Shown piece by piece: positions 1 to 9,957 of a DNA stretch of 51,938 bases. The stretch spans positions 1-51,938 of the forward strand of contig JADYZZ010000011.1 in NCBI GenBank assembly GCA_020852865.1, in the 5' to 3' direction. The notes under the pieces were generated by a model, which ran no database searches, was not told the DNA's origin, and saw only the letters and a program-made list of their open reading frames with translations. The position numbers and the translations under genes are program-made. The first letter of the stretch is position 1, and each line of letters starts with the position of its first letter. This DNA is from Rubrivivax sp. (lineage in GTDB: Bacteria > Pseudomonadota > Gammaproteobacteria > Burkholderiales > Burkholderiaceae_C).

Positions 1-1
1 C

Positions 2-223
2 CTGATGGTGCGCAAGTCGCACAAGAAGGCGATCGTGGCGGTGGCGCACAAGATGATCCGCTTGATCTATGTGCTGCTCACTCGCAAGCAGGCCTACCTC
101 GATCAACACATCGACTACGCCGCGATGAGCGCGAAGAAGAACGCGCCGCGCTGGATCAAACAGCTCAAGCTCATCGGCAAGTGGCCCGCCCCCAAGGACG
201 CTGCGGCCGCCGCCAGCGCTTGA
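2..223 (+). pseudogene. IS110-family transposase, C-terminal part (runs off window start)
   Basis: The reading frame is open from the first bases of the window to a TGA at 221-223, so only the C-terminal end of the protein is visible (72 residues from the first in-frame ATG at 5). The stretch KKAIVAVAHKMIRLIYVLL followed by NAPRWIKQL matches the helical tail that follows the Transposase_20 domain of IS110-family DEDD transposases. Upstream sequence is outside the window, so the element may be intact or truncated. No terminal inverted repeat is expected for IS110, and none is seen. A second transposase remnant lies 200 bp downstream, so this looks like an insertion hotspot. Confidence 0.7.
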
Positions 224-418
224 TCCGCCGCTGATTTCGAGGGGTCGGGCCCAGCGGCCTTGCCAATCCTGCCGATCGGCGGGAGGGATCAACTCGCTCT
301 CAACGGGTTGGGCTTTCACGGTAACCAATCATGAGTCGGCCCACTCGCCCCCGACCATGAATGAACCGCGCCGGCTGAATCATCTTGCTGGTCAGGTGTA
401 CTCATGGTTCAACCCTCC
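224..418. other. Non-coding gap between two transposase remnants
   Basis: This 195-bp stretch separates the IS110-like remnant from the IS256-like remnant. I see no coding sequence with family support. It presumably holds the downstream flank of the first element and the right end of the second. I could not recognise a terminal inverted repeat or target-site duplication by eye. Confidence 0.4.
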
Positions 419-672
419 TCATCGGCCGGTGCCATGTGCGGCCTGCGTGAATCGCTCTTCGTCGGGTATCGCGAACTCGTTCATCTCCAGTTTCCATTCC
501 TTTGCCGCTCGGCTCGAGTCGGCAGTGATGTTGCGCAGCGCCAGCCAGGTGGCCTTGCTGGCCGCGTCATCGCTGGGGAAGTGCCCGCGCGTCTTGATGA
601 TTTTGCGTAGCCGGCTGTGCACGCTCTCGATGGCGTTGGTGGTGTAGACCGTCGGTGCCTGCCGCACGAACA
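419..672 (-). pseudogene. IS256-family (mutator-type) transposase, C-terminal fragment
   Basis: The minus strand encodes VYTTNAIESVHSRLRKII followed by KTRGHFPSDDAASK and WLALRNITAD, the strongly conserved C-terminal block of IS256-family transposases. Only about 80 of the usual 400 or so residues are present. The match starts abruptly near 660-672, and the frame just upstream (to 712) shows no family resemblance. The gene is therefore a 5'-truncated remnant. Its broken end lies less than 80 bp from the stop codon of the alpha/beta hydrolase at 740, so the deletion or insertion ended just outside the transport operon. Confidence 0.8.
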
Positions 673-739
673 GCAAGGCCGGCCGATGGGCCCGGCAGCG
701 CCCGGTCTGCAAGTTCGACCGGGGCTCGCGCGGCTGCCT

Positions 740-1579
740 TCAGGCCGCCAGGAAGCGCTCCACCAGCGCGTACTGCTCGGGTGTGTTGAGCGCCGGCGCG
801 TGGCCGCAGCCGGGAATCGTCGCCACCACCGCGCGCGGGCCGCGCACGCGCATCGCCTCGGCCACTTCGGGCAGCAGCAGGTCGCTCGTCTCGCCGCGCA
901 GCACGAGCACGGGGAGGTCGAGGCGGTCCCAGGCCTCCCATTGCGTGTAGTCGTCGGGGTGGTGCACGAACTGCTGCACCAGCGCCGGGTCGTAGTGCGG
1001 CGTCACGCGCCCGTCGGGCAGGCGGCGTGCGCTGCTCTCGGTGAGCGCGCGCCACTGCGCGTCGGGCAGCCAGCCGTAGGGCTTGTAGACGCTGCGGAAG
1101 TACTGCTCGAGCTCGCTCACGGTGGCGAAGGCCGGCGGGCTGCCGGCGTAGGCGCGGATGCGTTCGAGCGCCGCCGGCGCGAGCTCGGGACCGATGTCGT
1201 TGAGCACCAGGCGCCGGATGCGCCCGCGCAGCGCACCGGCCGCCGCCGCGAGGCCGATCGCTCCGCCCATCGAGGTGCCGAGCCAGTGGCAGCGCTCGAT
1301 GCCGAGCTGGTCGAGCAGCGCGACCGCCTGCTGCACGTAGAACGCCAGGCAGTATTCGCGCGCCGGGTCGGGGCTCCACTGGCTCAGACCGCGGCCGAGG
1401 GTGTCGGGGCAGACGACGCGAAAGCGCGCCGCGAGCTGCGCGGCGATCGGGTCCATGTCGCGGCCGGTGCGCGCCAGGCCGTGCCAGGCGACCACCGTCT
1501 CGGCGTGGCCCGCGCCCCACTCCATGAAGTGCAGCTCGCGGCCCAGGCAGACGAGGTAGTTGGAGGTCGGCGCCGTCAT
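740..1579 (-). CDS. Alpha/beta-fold hydrolase, last gene of the Liv-type operon
   Basis: A 279-residue alpha/beta hydrolase. The nucleophile elbow GTSMGG places the catalytic Ser at about residue 103. RGETSDLLLPE supplies the likely acid and GCGHAPALN the catalytic His near the C-terminus, so the triad looks complete. There is no signal peptide, so it should be cytoplasmic. The ATG at 1579 overlaps the TGA of the upstream permease (ATGA), implying translational coupling. The longer in-frame ORF reaching 1903 is out-of-frame permease sequence and was not used. Placement at the end of an importer operon suggests it hydrolyses the imported ester or amide, but the substrate cannot be read from the sequence. 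Confidence 0.88.
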   Translation of the reverse strand: MTAPTSNYLVCLGRELHFMEWGAGHAETVVAWHGLARTGRDMDPIAAQLAARFRVVCPDTLGRGLSQWSPDPAREYCLAFYVQQAVALLDQLGIERCHWLGTSMGGAIGLAAAAGALRGRIRRLVLNDIGPELAPAALERIRAYAGSPPAFATVSELEQYFRSVYKPYGWLPDAQWRALTESSARRLPDGRVTPHYDPALVQQFVHHPDDYTQWEAWDRLDLPVLVLRGETSDLLLPEVAEAMRVRGPRAVVATIPGCGHAPALNTPEQYALVERFLAA

Positions 1580-2655
1580 GCATCGCTCCTGCGCGCTTGT
1601 GTCGTCGTGCGCAGGCGACCGACGATGCCCGTGGGGAAGTAGTAGACCGAGAGCACGAACAGCAGGCCGAGCCAGAGCAGCCAGCGGTCGGGGCTGACGA
1701 TGCGCGCGAGCAGCGGCACACCCGCGAGCGCGCCGGCGCCGAAGGCGAGCAGATCCTGCAGATAGTTCTGCGCCAGCACGAACAGCGCAGCGCCGACCAC
1801 CGCGCCGTACATCGTGCCCATGCCGCCGATGACGACGATGAGCAGGATGTCGAGCATGATCTCGAAGGACAGCGTCGTGTCGGGCCCGACGTAGCGCAGC
1901 CACAGCGCCAGCAGCGCACCGGCCAGCGTGGCGAACAGCGCCGACAGCACGTTGCTCCAGGTGCGGTAGACGACGGTCGAGTAGCCGATCGCCTCGGCGC
2001 GGAAGTCGTTTTCGCGGATCGCCTGCAGCACACGGCCGAAGGGCGAGTTGACGATGCGCAGCAGCGCGAGGAAGAGCAGCGCGACGGCGGCGAGCAGCAG
2101 GTAGTAGGTGAAGACCTTGCCGTCGAGCGTGACGCCGAGCACCGGATTGTCGAAAGGCTCGAAGGCGGGCGCGAGCCAGGCCGGGTTGCGGAACGTCAGA
2201 CCGTCCTCGCCGCCGGTGAGCTCGGCCAGCTGCGAGGCCAGCGTCTGGAACGCGCTCGCCACCGCCAGCGTGATCATCGCGTAGAAGATCGCCTTCACGC
2301 GCAGCGAGAAGAGCCCGATCACGAGCGAAAGCAGCAGCGAGATCAGGAGCGCCGCCGCGGTGCCGACGAGCACCGCCGCCGGCCCCGCGCCGAGGCGCGT
2401 GCTGGCGATCGCCACGCCGTAGGCGCCGATGCCGAAGAACATCGTGTGCGCGAAGCTGACGATGCCGGTGTAGCCCAGCAGCAGGTCGAAGCTGGCCACG
2501 AGCAGGATGAAGACGAGCGTCTTGGCCGCCACGGCGAGCGCCTTCGCGCCCGGAAAGGCGAAGGGCGCGACGAGCAGCGCGACGAGCACGACGACGAGCG
2601 CCAGCGCCAGCAGCCGGCTGCGCGGGCGGTCGTGCGAAAGGAGGCGGTCGAGCAT
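1576..2655 (-). CDS. Branched-chain amino acid-type ABC transporter permease (LivM family)
   Basis: This 359-residue inner-membrane protein has about nine or ten hydrophobic segments. The LivM-type core is seen in LLLGYTGIVSFAHTMFFGIG near the N-terminus and IGGMGTMYGAVVGA near the C-terminus. It would pair with the LivH-type permease encoded 8 bp upstream to form the membrane pore. The start at 2655 (MLDRLLSHDRP) follows closely on the livH stop codon at 2664-2666. The longer ORF running to 2913 reads livH in a wrong frame. The 3' end overlaps the hydrolase start by 4 bp. Substrate specificity in the Liv/Urt/amide group cannot be decided from the permease. Confidence 0.9.
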   Translation of the reverse strand: MLDRLLSHDRPRSRLLALALVVVLVALLVAPFAFPGAKALAVAAKTLVFILLVASFDLLLGYTGIVSFAHTMFFGIGAYGVAIASTRLGAGPAAVLVGTAAALLISLLLSLVIGLFSLRVKAIFYAMITLAVASAFQTLASQLAELTGGEDGLTFRNPAWLAPAFEPFDNPVLGVTLDGKVFTYYLLLAAVALLFLALLRIVNSPFGRVLQAIRENDFRAEAIGYSTVVYRTWSNVLSALFATLAGALLALWLRYVGPDTTLSFEIMLDILLIVVIGGMGTMYGAVVGAALFVLAQNYLQDLLAFGAGALAGVPLLARIVSPDRWLLWLGLLFVLSVYYFPTGIVGRLRTTTQARRSDA

Positions 2656-2663
2656 GGCCAGGC

Positions 2664-3682
2664 TCAGCGGTTCGTCACCGGATACAGGCCCTGCGGCCGC
2701 CACAGCAGGATCGCGACCATCAGCGCGATGTTGGAGAACAGCGCCACCTTGGGCGCCAGGAAGCCGGTGTAGTTGGCCATCAGGCCCACCAGCAGCGCGC
2801 CGACGAAGCAGCCGAAGGTCGAGCCCAGGCCGCCGATGATGATGACGATGAAGATCAGCACGTTGACCTGCGCGCCGATCTGCGGCGAAACCGACTGCTG
2901 GTACAGCCCCCACAGCACGCCGCCCAGTCCGGCGAGCGCCGAGCCGGCGACGAAGACGCCGACGAACAGGCGCCGGATGCGGTAGCCGAGCGACTCGACC
3001 ATCTCGCGGTCCTGCACGCCGGCGCGGATCAGCAGGCCCACCTTGGTGCGCGCCAGCGTCCAGGCCAGGAGCGCGAACACGGCCAGGCCCGCCAGCGCGG
3101 CCAGCACGCGGTACTTCTCGATCGCCGCGTCGCCCAGATAGAACGCGCCGCGCAAGGGTGCGGGCATCGGCAGCGCGATCTGCAGCGGCCCCCAGATGAC
3201 CTTGATGAGCTCCTCGCCGACGATCATGCCGCCCATCGTGATCAGGATCTGCTTGAGGTGCTGGCCGTAGACCGGGCGCACGACCACGCGCTCGAAGGCC
3301 CAGCCTACGGCGGCGGCGACGGCCATCGCCACCACCATCGCGGCGAAGACGGCGAGCAGCGTCTGCCCCAGGCCCTGGTCGGTGAAGACGGCCATGCCGC
3401 CCATCACGCTGGTGGCGACGAAGGCGCCGATGGCGATGAACAGCCCATGCCCGAAATTGAGCACGTCCATCAGGCCGAAGATCAGCGTCAGCCCGGAGGC
3501 GATGACGAAGATGATCAGCCCCATCGCCAGCCCGGCGAAGGTGAGCGTGAGCCAGCTGCTCGCGCCGCCGATCGCCGGCAGCGCGGCGGCGACGAGCGCC
3601 AGCAGCAACGCCACCGGCCTCCAGTCGAACGCGGTCTTCGGGATCGCCGCCGTCTCGGCCGGGGCGATGGCGGCGCTGTCCG

Positions 3683-3686
<4 letters not shown>
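2664..3686 (-). CDS. Branched-chain amino acid-type ABC transporter permease (LivH family)
   Basis: A 340-residue permease with the LivH hallmarks: SGLTLIFGLMDVLNFGHG in the first third and IIGGLGSTFGCFVGALLVG near the end, plus multiple transmembrane helices. An N-terminal extension of about 25 residues rich in Ala precedes the first helix. The ATG at 3686 overlaps the TGA of the livF-like gene by 4 bp (ATGA), so the start is well supported. Together with the LivM-like product it forms the heterodimeric membrane domain of the importer. Confidence 0.9.
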
Positions 3687-4413
<727 letters not shown>

Positions 4414-4417
<4 letters not shown>

Positions 4418-5208
4418 CCGGCGGCCTCTTCGTGCCCCGCGTCGCTGCCCAGGCCCAGGTAGGCCTGCTGGACCACCGGGCTCGCGATCACCGCGGCCGG
4501 CTCGCCGTCGGCCACCAGCCGCCCGTTGTGCAGCACGACGATGCGGTCGGCCAGTTCGCGCACCACGTCCATCTTGTGCTCGACGAGCAGGATCACGATG
4601 TCGCGGCGGCTCTTGAGCGCGCGGATCAGCTCGAGCACCACCGGCACCTCGTCGACGCTCATGCCGGCGGTGGGCTCGTCGAACATGTAGACCTTGGGAT
4701 CCAGGGCGATCAGCAGCGCCACTTCGAGCTTGCGCTGGTCGCCGTGCGGCAGGCTGCTGGCCCGGGCCTGCGCCTTGTCGGCCAGCCGCACCTGCAGCAG
4801 GATGCGCGTCGCCTCGGCGATCCATTCCCCGTGGTCGAGCCACACGCGCAGCATGTCGCGCAGCAGGCCGAGCGCGGCGCGCGCGCGCGCAGTCTGGCGC
4901 GCCTGGATCGCCAGGCGCACGTTCTCGTGCACGCTGAGGTTGGGGAAGAGCTGCGTGAGCTGGAAGGCGCGCCCGAGGCCCCGCTGCGTACGCTGCGCCG
5001 CGGGCAGCGCCGTGATGTCCTCGCCGGCGAGCCGCACGCGCCCGGCGCTGGCCGGAAGCTGCCCGGAGATCAGGTTGAAGTAGGTCGTCTTGCCCGCGCC
5101 GTTGGGCCCGACGATCGCCGTCAGCGTGCCCGGTTCGAAGCGGCACGAGACATGGTCCACCGCGACGTGGCCGCCGAAGCGGATCGTGAGATCCTGGGTT
5201 TCGAGCAT
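4414..5208 (-). CDS. Branched-chain amino acid-type ABC transporter ATP-binding protein (LivG family)
   Basis: A 264-residue ABC ATPase with Walker A GPNGAGKTT, Walker B VYMFDEPTAGMS and LLVEHKMD downstream. The signature region reads LPHGDQRKLE instead of the usual LSxGxQ, a mild variant. The C-terminal extension after the ATPase core is typical of LivG. No good Shine-Dalgarno sequence is visible before the ATG at 5208. The 158-bp gap to the upstream binding-protein gene is packed with inverted repeats, which may set the expression ratio between binding protein and transporter. Confidence 0.9.
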
Positions 5209-5218
5209 GAAGAAGTCG

Positions 5219-5352
5219 GGAACGCGCGTTCCGTCCCTTTGGGACCGGTCGCCGCTGGCGACCAGGGGCGATGCGGTTGACGGGCCGAACCCGATCCCGG
5301 TCCCCGGTCGGGTTCGGCAGCCCCCTCGGGGGGGGGCGGCCGCCAGGCGGCC
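5219..5352 (-). other. Cluster of stacked inverted repeats between binding-protein and livG-like genes
   Basis: At least five hairpin-forming repeats fill this spacer. GGAACGCGCGTTCC (5219-5232) is a perfect palindrome. GTCCC/GGGAC lies at 5233-5245 with a 3-nt loop. GGTCGCC/GGCGACC lies at 5247-5263 with a 3-nt loop. A 12-bp arm pair at 5285-5296 and 5306-5317 has one G:T pair and a 9-nt loop. CCCCC/GGGGG lies at 5321-5332 and GGCCG/CGGCC at 5338-5352. No T-tract follows any of them, so a simple intrinsic terminator is not shown. Partial termination or 3'-end protection of the binding-protein mRNA is a plausible role. Confidence 0.6.
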
Positions 5353-5366
5353 GGGGGCTCAGACGT

Positions 5367-6608
5367 TCAACGCTTGTTGCGGATCGGGATCTGCAGCTCG
5401 CTGGCCGGGATCACGCGCACCAACTCGGGCACGCCCCAGGCGAAGGCCGGGTCGTTCTTGATGCGGAAGTGGTACATGTCCTGCATCGCCTGGTGATCCT
5501 CCTTGCGGAAGGTCATCTTGCCCTTGGGCGTCTCGAAGCTCATGCCCTCCATCGCGGCGATCAGCTTGTTGGTGTTGGTGTCGCCGCCGGTCTTCTTCAG
5601 CGCCTCGACCACGGCGATGGCCGCGCTCATGCCGCCGGCCGTGAAGAAATCGGGCGGCGCCTTGTAGCGGCTGTAGTGGTTGGCGACGAGCCACTCGTTG
5701 ACCGGGTTCTTCGGAATGCCGAAGTAGTAGTACAGCGCGCCTTCCATCCCGGGGAAGTTCTTGTACGCCACCATCGCCGGCAGGATGTTGCCGCCGGTGG
5801 CGAGCTTGATGCCGTAGCGCTTCTCGAGATCGAGGTCGGCGATCTTCGGGAACGGCGTCGGCGCGCCCGACCAGCCCACCGAGAGGTACTTGTTGCCCTT
5901 CTGGTCCTTCAGCGCGTCGATGATGCGCTGCAGCCCGGCGGTGAAGTCGGTCGTGCCCACCGGCAGGTATTCCTCGTGCACGATCTTCGCCTTCTTCGTG
6001 AACTCCTTGGCCGCCTTCACGCCGTCGCGGCCGAAGGCGTTGTCGTTGGCGAGGATCGCGACGACGTTGCCCGGCTGATCCAGCGCCGCGGCATTGGCGG
6101 CGGCATCCTGGCTGCTGTTGCGGCCGGTGCGGAAGATGTACTTGTTCCACTTGTCGCCGGTGATGCTGTCGGCCACCGCGGGCTCGACGAGCAGGATCTT
6201 CTTGTATTCCTCGGCCACCGGCAGCATCGCCAGCGCCACCGGGCTGGCGGTCGGGCCGACCGCGATGTCGACCTTGTCGTCGGCGTAGGCGGCGGCCAGC
6301 GCCGCCTTGCCGACGTCGGGCTTGCCCTGGTCGTCCTTCTCGATCACGACCAGCTTCCTGCCGGCCACGCTCATCGTGCCGCCGGTGGCGTACTCCAGCC
6401 CCATGTTGAAGCCGACGATCATCTGCTTGGCGTAGGCCTCGAGCGCCCCGGTCTTGCTCTGGATGACGGCGATCTTCACCTCGCCCTTGGCCTGGGCGAG
6501 GGCCGCGGTGGGCGCGCTGCCGGCCATCGCGAACACGGCCGAAGCGACGGCAGACGCCAGCCAGAGGCGGCGCGTGGCAGGGGGAGTAGCGGGGCAGGCA
6601 GGGCTCAT
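5367..6608 (-). CDS. ABC transporter substrate-binding protein (Peripl_BP_6 / LivJ-like)
   Basis: A 413-residue periplasmic binding protein. A Tat/Sec-like N-terminus with two Args and a hydrophobic stretch ends at an Ala-rich cleavage region (AALAQA), so the mature protein starts near residue 40 with GEVKIAVIQSKTGALEAYAK. The two-lobed type I fold is seen in IAVGPTASPVALAMLPVAEE and AILANDNAFGRDGVKAAKEF. It is the first gene of the operon and delivers substrate to the LivHMGF-like transporter. Its ATG at 6608 is preceded by GGAG about 8 nt upstream, inside a small palindrome (GGAGACTCC). The ligand is unknown; amides, urea, amino acids or aromatic acids are all possible in this family. Confidence 0.9.
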   Translation of the reverse strand: MSPACPATPPATRRLWLASAVASAVFAMAGSAPTAALAQAKGEVKIAVIQSKTGALEAYAKQMIVGFNMGLEYATGGTMSVAGRKLVVIEKDDQGKPDVGKAALAAAYADDKVDIAVGPTASPVALAMLPVAEEYKKILLVEPAVADSITGDKWNKYIFRTGRNSSQDAAANAAALDQPGNVVAILANDNAFGRDGVKAAKEFTKKAKIVHEEYLPVGTTDFTAGLQRIIDALKDQKGNKYLSVGWSGAPTPFPKIADLDLEKRYGIKLATGGNILPAMVAYKNFPGMEGALYYYFGIPKNPVNEWLVANHYSRYKAPPDFFTAGGMSAAIAVVEALKKTGGDTNTNKLIAAMEGMSFETPKGKMTFRKEDHQAMQDMYHFRIKNDPAFAWGVPELVRVIPASELQIPIRNKR

Positions 6609-6670
6609 CAGGAGTCTCCGGGTCGGTTGTCTGACTTACGGACATGGCATCCGCAATGAGATGAGAGTAC

Positions 6671-6685
6671 GCAGTGATCGTGCCA
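6671..6685 (-). promoter_or_regulatory. Predicted sigma-54 (-24/-12) promoter of the Liv-type operon
   Basis: Read on the minus strand the sequence is TGGCACGATCACTGC. It matches the RpoN consensus TGGCACG-N4-TTGC at all fixed positions except the first T of the -12 block, and keeps the invariant GG and GC with correct spacing. Transcription would start near 6659, giving a leader of about 50 nt before the ATG at 6608. The same reading predicts control by an enhancer-binding protein and points to a nitrogen- or stress-linked substrate. The activator site was not found by eye. Confidence 0.65.
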
Positions 6686-6863
6686 GGTCGATGCGGATCG
6701 ACATCGCGCCTCCACATGCCAGATCCGGGGTTCCATCGCTGCAGCCGAGCAGGTCAGGGCGCCCGAGCAGCTCGGCTCGAAGAGGCACGACGCGTCGTCC
6801 AGCGCCTGGGCCGGCGACGCGCCAGGCCATCGATCCCTCCAGTACTGTCCAGAACAAATACAT

Positions 6864-9746
6864 TTACCGCCGACCCGTCCGAACCTCGGACATCTCCGCC
6901 AGCTCGCCGCGCAGTCGCTCGGGCCACGGGCTCGAAGCCTCGTCGCTGGCGCTGCGGATGCGCAGCGCCTGGCGCAGGCTGTCGCGCCCTGCAGCCGCTT
7001 CGCCGAGCGCGGCCTGTGCCTTGCCCAGGGCGCGCCAGGCCAGCGACTCGAGGTGCGGCAGACGCCATGCCGGCGCCAGGCCGGCGAGGCGTTCGAGCGT
7101 CGAGCGCGCCAGCGCACGCGCCTGCTCCGGCTGACCTGTCGCCAGACGGGCTTCGGCCAGCGCGACGTCGCGCTTGAGCGCGTAGATGTCCAACGCCCCG
7201 TCGGGCAACTGCGCCGCCGGCATCGCCTCGAGGACGGCGGCGGCCTCGGTGGGCCGGCCCTGACGCAGCAGCAGGCGCGCGCGCGCGTGGCTGAGGTTCA
7301 GCCGGGTCCAGGGCGCATCCGCGCCGTCGGCGTACCGCGCCCAAAGCGCCTCGGCACGCGTGAGCCGCGCGTCGGCCTCGTCGAGGCGGCCGAGCGCGGT
7401 GTAGGCCTCGGCCAGCTGGCGCAGGCGGTGCACGAGCACGCCCGAGCGCGGCAGGTCCTCGGCCAGGGGGCCGATCTCCGGCTCGAGCAGCGCAGCCAGC
7501 GGCGCCGCTGCGCCGCCGTCGATCAGGTGCCGCGCGAGCAGGTATTCGAGGTTGCGCCGCCACGATGCGTCGTATCGGGCGTCGTTGGCGCCGATGGTCG
7601 CGCGGATCGCGCGCTGCTCCTCGCGCCCTTCGGAGCTGCGTCCGGTCTGCAACAGCAGATAGGCCAGATGGCTGCGAAAGACCAGGGTGACGCCATGTTC
7701 GGCCCCGTTGATGCGCGTCGACTCGGCGATCGCTTCGCGCAGCGCATGTTCGGCCTCGGCGAAGCGCCCGATCGACTGCCAGACCTCGGCCGTGTCGGCG
7801 CCGATCGTGACGATCGCCATCGCGCGGTCGGCGACGCGCCGATGTGCCTCGGCGTAGCCTTCGGCGAGCAGCGGCTCGGCGCGCGCGTAATCCAGCTGCG
7901 ACAGATGCGCCAGGCCCGCTGCCTGCAGCGCGCGCACCAGCGACAGCCCGGGCCCGGGCTGGGCCCGCTCGAAGGCCAGCGCCCGGTCGGCGCCGGCGAT
8001 GTATTCGCGCAGCGACTCGTAGCGGTAGAAGCGCACCCATTGCGCCAGCAAGCGGGCGCGCACCGCCGCATCGGCGCCGCCGCCGGCGTCGAGCACGGCG
8101 CGCGCCTCGGTCAGCAGGGCACGCGCCTGCTCGCGATACATGCCGTCGTGCAGGAAGCGCGCCAGCGCCAGCAGCGCATGGGCGCGCCGCGCATCGTCGC
8201 GGGCGAGCACGGCGCGCGCGAGCTCGACGCGCCGGCGCGCCAGATCGACGGCCCGCCCGCGCAGGCCCAGCTCGAGATAGAGATCCGACAGCGCGCCCAG
8301 CAGCTGCAGCCGCGCCTCGGGCGCGTCGGCCAGCGCGCGGTCGATGCGCGCCGCGCCCGCGTCGAGCAGCTCGCGTGCGGTGGTCTGCTGCGCGCGCATC
8401 GGGTCGGTCTGCTCGCGGCTGTTGGCGCGGAAGATGTCGAGCAGGAAGTCCTGCACCGCCTGCGCGCGCCGCGCCTCCTGGCGTGCGTGCTCGGCCTCCT
8501 GCCGCGCCGTGCGCGCCTGCCACAGCGCCGACGATCCGGCGACGGCCACCGCCGCCAGTGCCGCGGCGGCAGCCGCGCTGCCCGCGCGATGGCGCGCGAC
8601 GAACTTGCGCAGGCGGTAGCCGAGCCGGTCGGGCTGCGCGTGCACGGGCTGGCCGTCCATCCAGCGGCCCAGATCGTCGGCCAGTGCGTCGACCGTCGCG
8701 TAGCGCTCGGCCGGTGCCTTGTGCAGAGCCTTGCCGACGATGGTGTCGAGGTCCGCCGCCTGGTGGCGCGCCAGCCGCGCCGCCACGCCCTGGCGGTGCT
8801 GGCTCGGGCGCAGCGGCGCGGCCGACAGGATGGCCTGTTCGAGCTCGGCGCGGTGTGCGCCGCGGAAAGGCAGCTCGCCGGCCAGCAGGCGGTACAGCAG
8901 CACGCCCAGCGCCCAGATGTCGGTGGCGATGCTGACCGGCTCGCTGCGCACCTGCTCGGGCGCGGCGTAGTCCGGCGTGAGCGCGCGCCCGCCCAGGCGC
9001 GTGAGCTCGGTCTCGACGGCCCTGGCGTCCTCGGGCTGCAGGAGCTTGGCGATGCCGAAGTCGAGCAGCATCGCATGCCCCTCGGGCGTCACCAGCACGT
9101 TGCTCGGCTTCAGGTCGCGGTGCACGACGAGGTTGGCGTGCGCGAACTGCACGGCCGCCAGCACCTGCTGCATCAGCTGCACGCGCCGGCGGGCATCGAG
9201 GCGACACGCCTCGCAATAGCGGTCGATCGGCTCGCCGGGAACGTACTCGAGCGCCAGGTAGGGCTGACCGTCGGCGGCGAACCCCGCGTCGTACAGGCGC
9301 GCGATATGCGGGTGCGACAGCGACTCGAGGATCTCGCGTTCGCGCTCGAAGCGGCGCACGAGCACGTCGCGCCGCAGCCCGAGCACGGGCAGCTTGAGCG
9401 CCACCGCGCGCTGCGAGCTGCCGTCGTCGCGTGCGGCGAGCCAGACCTCGCCCATGCCGCCTTGCGCGAGCAGCCGCTGCAGCCGGTAGGGGCCGACGCC
9501 GTCGCCGGGGCCGGGCACCCGACTGCCCGCCGGCGGGCGCGCGATGCCGAGCGCCAGTCCGCGATCGAGGGCAGCGGCCGAGGCGGTGGACATGCCGGCG
9601 GCGAGCAGGCGGCGCAGGCGTTCGGCGAGCGCGGCGTCGTCCTGCGCCAGGCGCTCGAGCCAGGCCTCGCGCGCCGCGCCTTCGAGCTCGAGCGCCTCGT
9701 CGAGCAGCGGCGCCAGCCGCTTCAACTCGGCCACGCCGAGGGTCAT
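6864..9746 (-). CDS. Membrane-anchored serine/threonine protein kinase with TPR-like C-terminal half
   Basis: A 960-residue Hanks-type kinase. An N-terminal helical region (1-80) precedes the kinase domain (about 86-360): glycine loop LLAQGGMGEVW (92-102), VALK Lys at 118, catalytic loop HRDLKPSN with Asp 211, DFG Asp 229, and APE-type AAPEQ near 261. All key residues are present, so it should be active. A single transmembrane segment (about 389-408) is followed by a coiled Arg/Glu-rich stretch and about 500 residues of degenerate TPR-like helices, presumably outside the membrane. A strong GGGGAGGA lies 6-7 nt before the ATG. Kinases of this build often neighbour TIGR02999-type ECF sigma factors, and one lies 2.2 kb upstream on the same strand. 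Confidence 0.92.
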   Translation of the reverse strand: MTLGVAELKRLAPLLDEALELEGAAREAWLERLAQDDAALAERLRRLLAAGMSTASAAALDRGLALGIARPPAGSRVPGPGDGVGPYRLQRLLAQGGMGEVWLAARDDGSSQRAVALKLPVLGLRRDVLVRRFEREREILESLSHPHIARLYDAGFAADGQPYLALEYVPGEPIDRYCEACRLDARRRVQLMQQVLAAVQFAHANLVVHRDLKPSNVLVTPEGHAMLLDFGIAKLLQPEDARAVETELTRLGGRALTPDYAAPEQVRSEPVSIATDIWALGVLLYRLLAGELPFRGAHRAELEQAILSAAPLRPSQHRQGVAARLARHQAADLDTIVGKALHKAPAERYATVDALADDLGRWMDGQPVHAQPDRLGYRLRKFVARHRAGSAAAAAALAAVAVAGSSALWQARTARQEAEHARQEARRAQAVQDFLLDIFRANSREQTDPMRAQQTTARELLDAGAARIDRALADAPEARLQLLGALSDLYLELGLRGRAVDLARRRVELARAVLARDDARRAHALLALARFLHDGMYREQARALLTEARAVLDAGGGADAAVRARLLAQWVRFYRYESLREYIAGADRALAFERAQPGPGLSLVRALQAAGLAHLSQLDYARAEPLLAEGYAEAHRRVADRAMAIVTIGADTAEVWQSIGRFAEAEHALREAIAESTRINGAEHGVTLVFRSHLAYLLLQTGRSSEGREEQRAIRATIGANDARYDASWRRNLEYLLARHLIDGGAAAPLAALLEPEIGPLAEDLPRSGVLVHRLRQLAEAYTALGRLDEADARLTRAEALWARYADGADAPWTRLNLSHARARLLLRQGRPTEAAAVLEAMPAAQLPDGALDIYALKRDVALAEARLATGQPEQARALARSTLERLAGLAPAWRLPHLESLAWRALGKAQAALGEAAAGRDSLRQALRIRSASDEASSPWPERLRGELAEMSEVRTGRR

Positions 9747-9957
9747 GCGATCCTCCCCGTGGTGCCGCGCCGCGACATGCGCCGGACCGTGCAGCGCCTC
9801 ATACGGATCGACGCTGCGCGGACGGCCATCGCCGCAGCGTCTGCGGCCGCGTGCGGCGCCGGACTCCGCGGGGACCGGGCGGCGCGCACGGCGACCTCAT
9901 GACCGCCTGCGGTCGTTCATTCCGGGATCCCGGGCCCGCGCGCGCGCCGTCGGTCTG

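Noticed and set aside
7053..9902. Long plus-strand open frame of 949 codons
   Set aside because: It is antisense to the kinase gene, has low-complexity Arg/Gln/Val composition, no domain and no coding support; high GC produces such frames.
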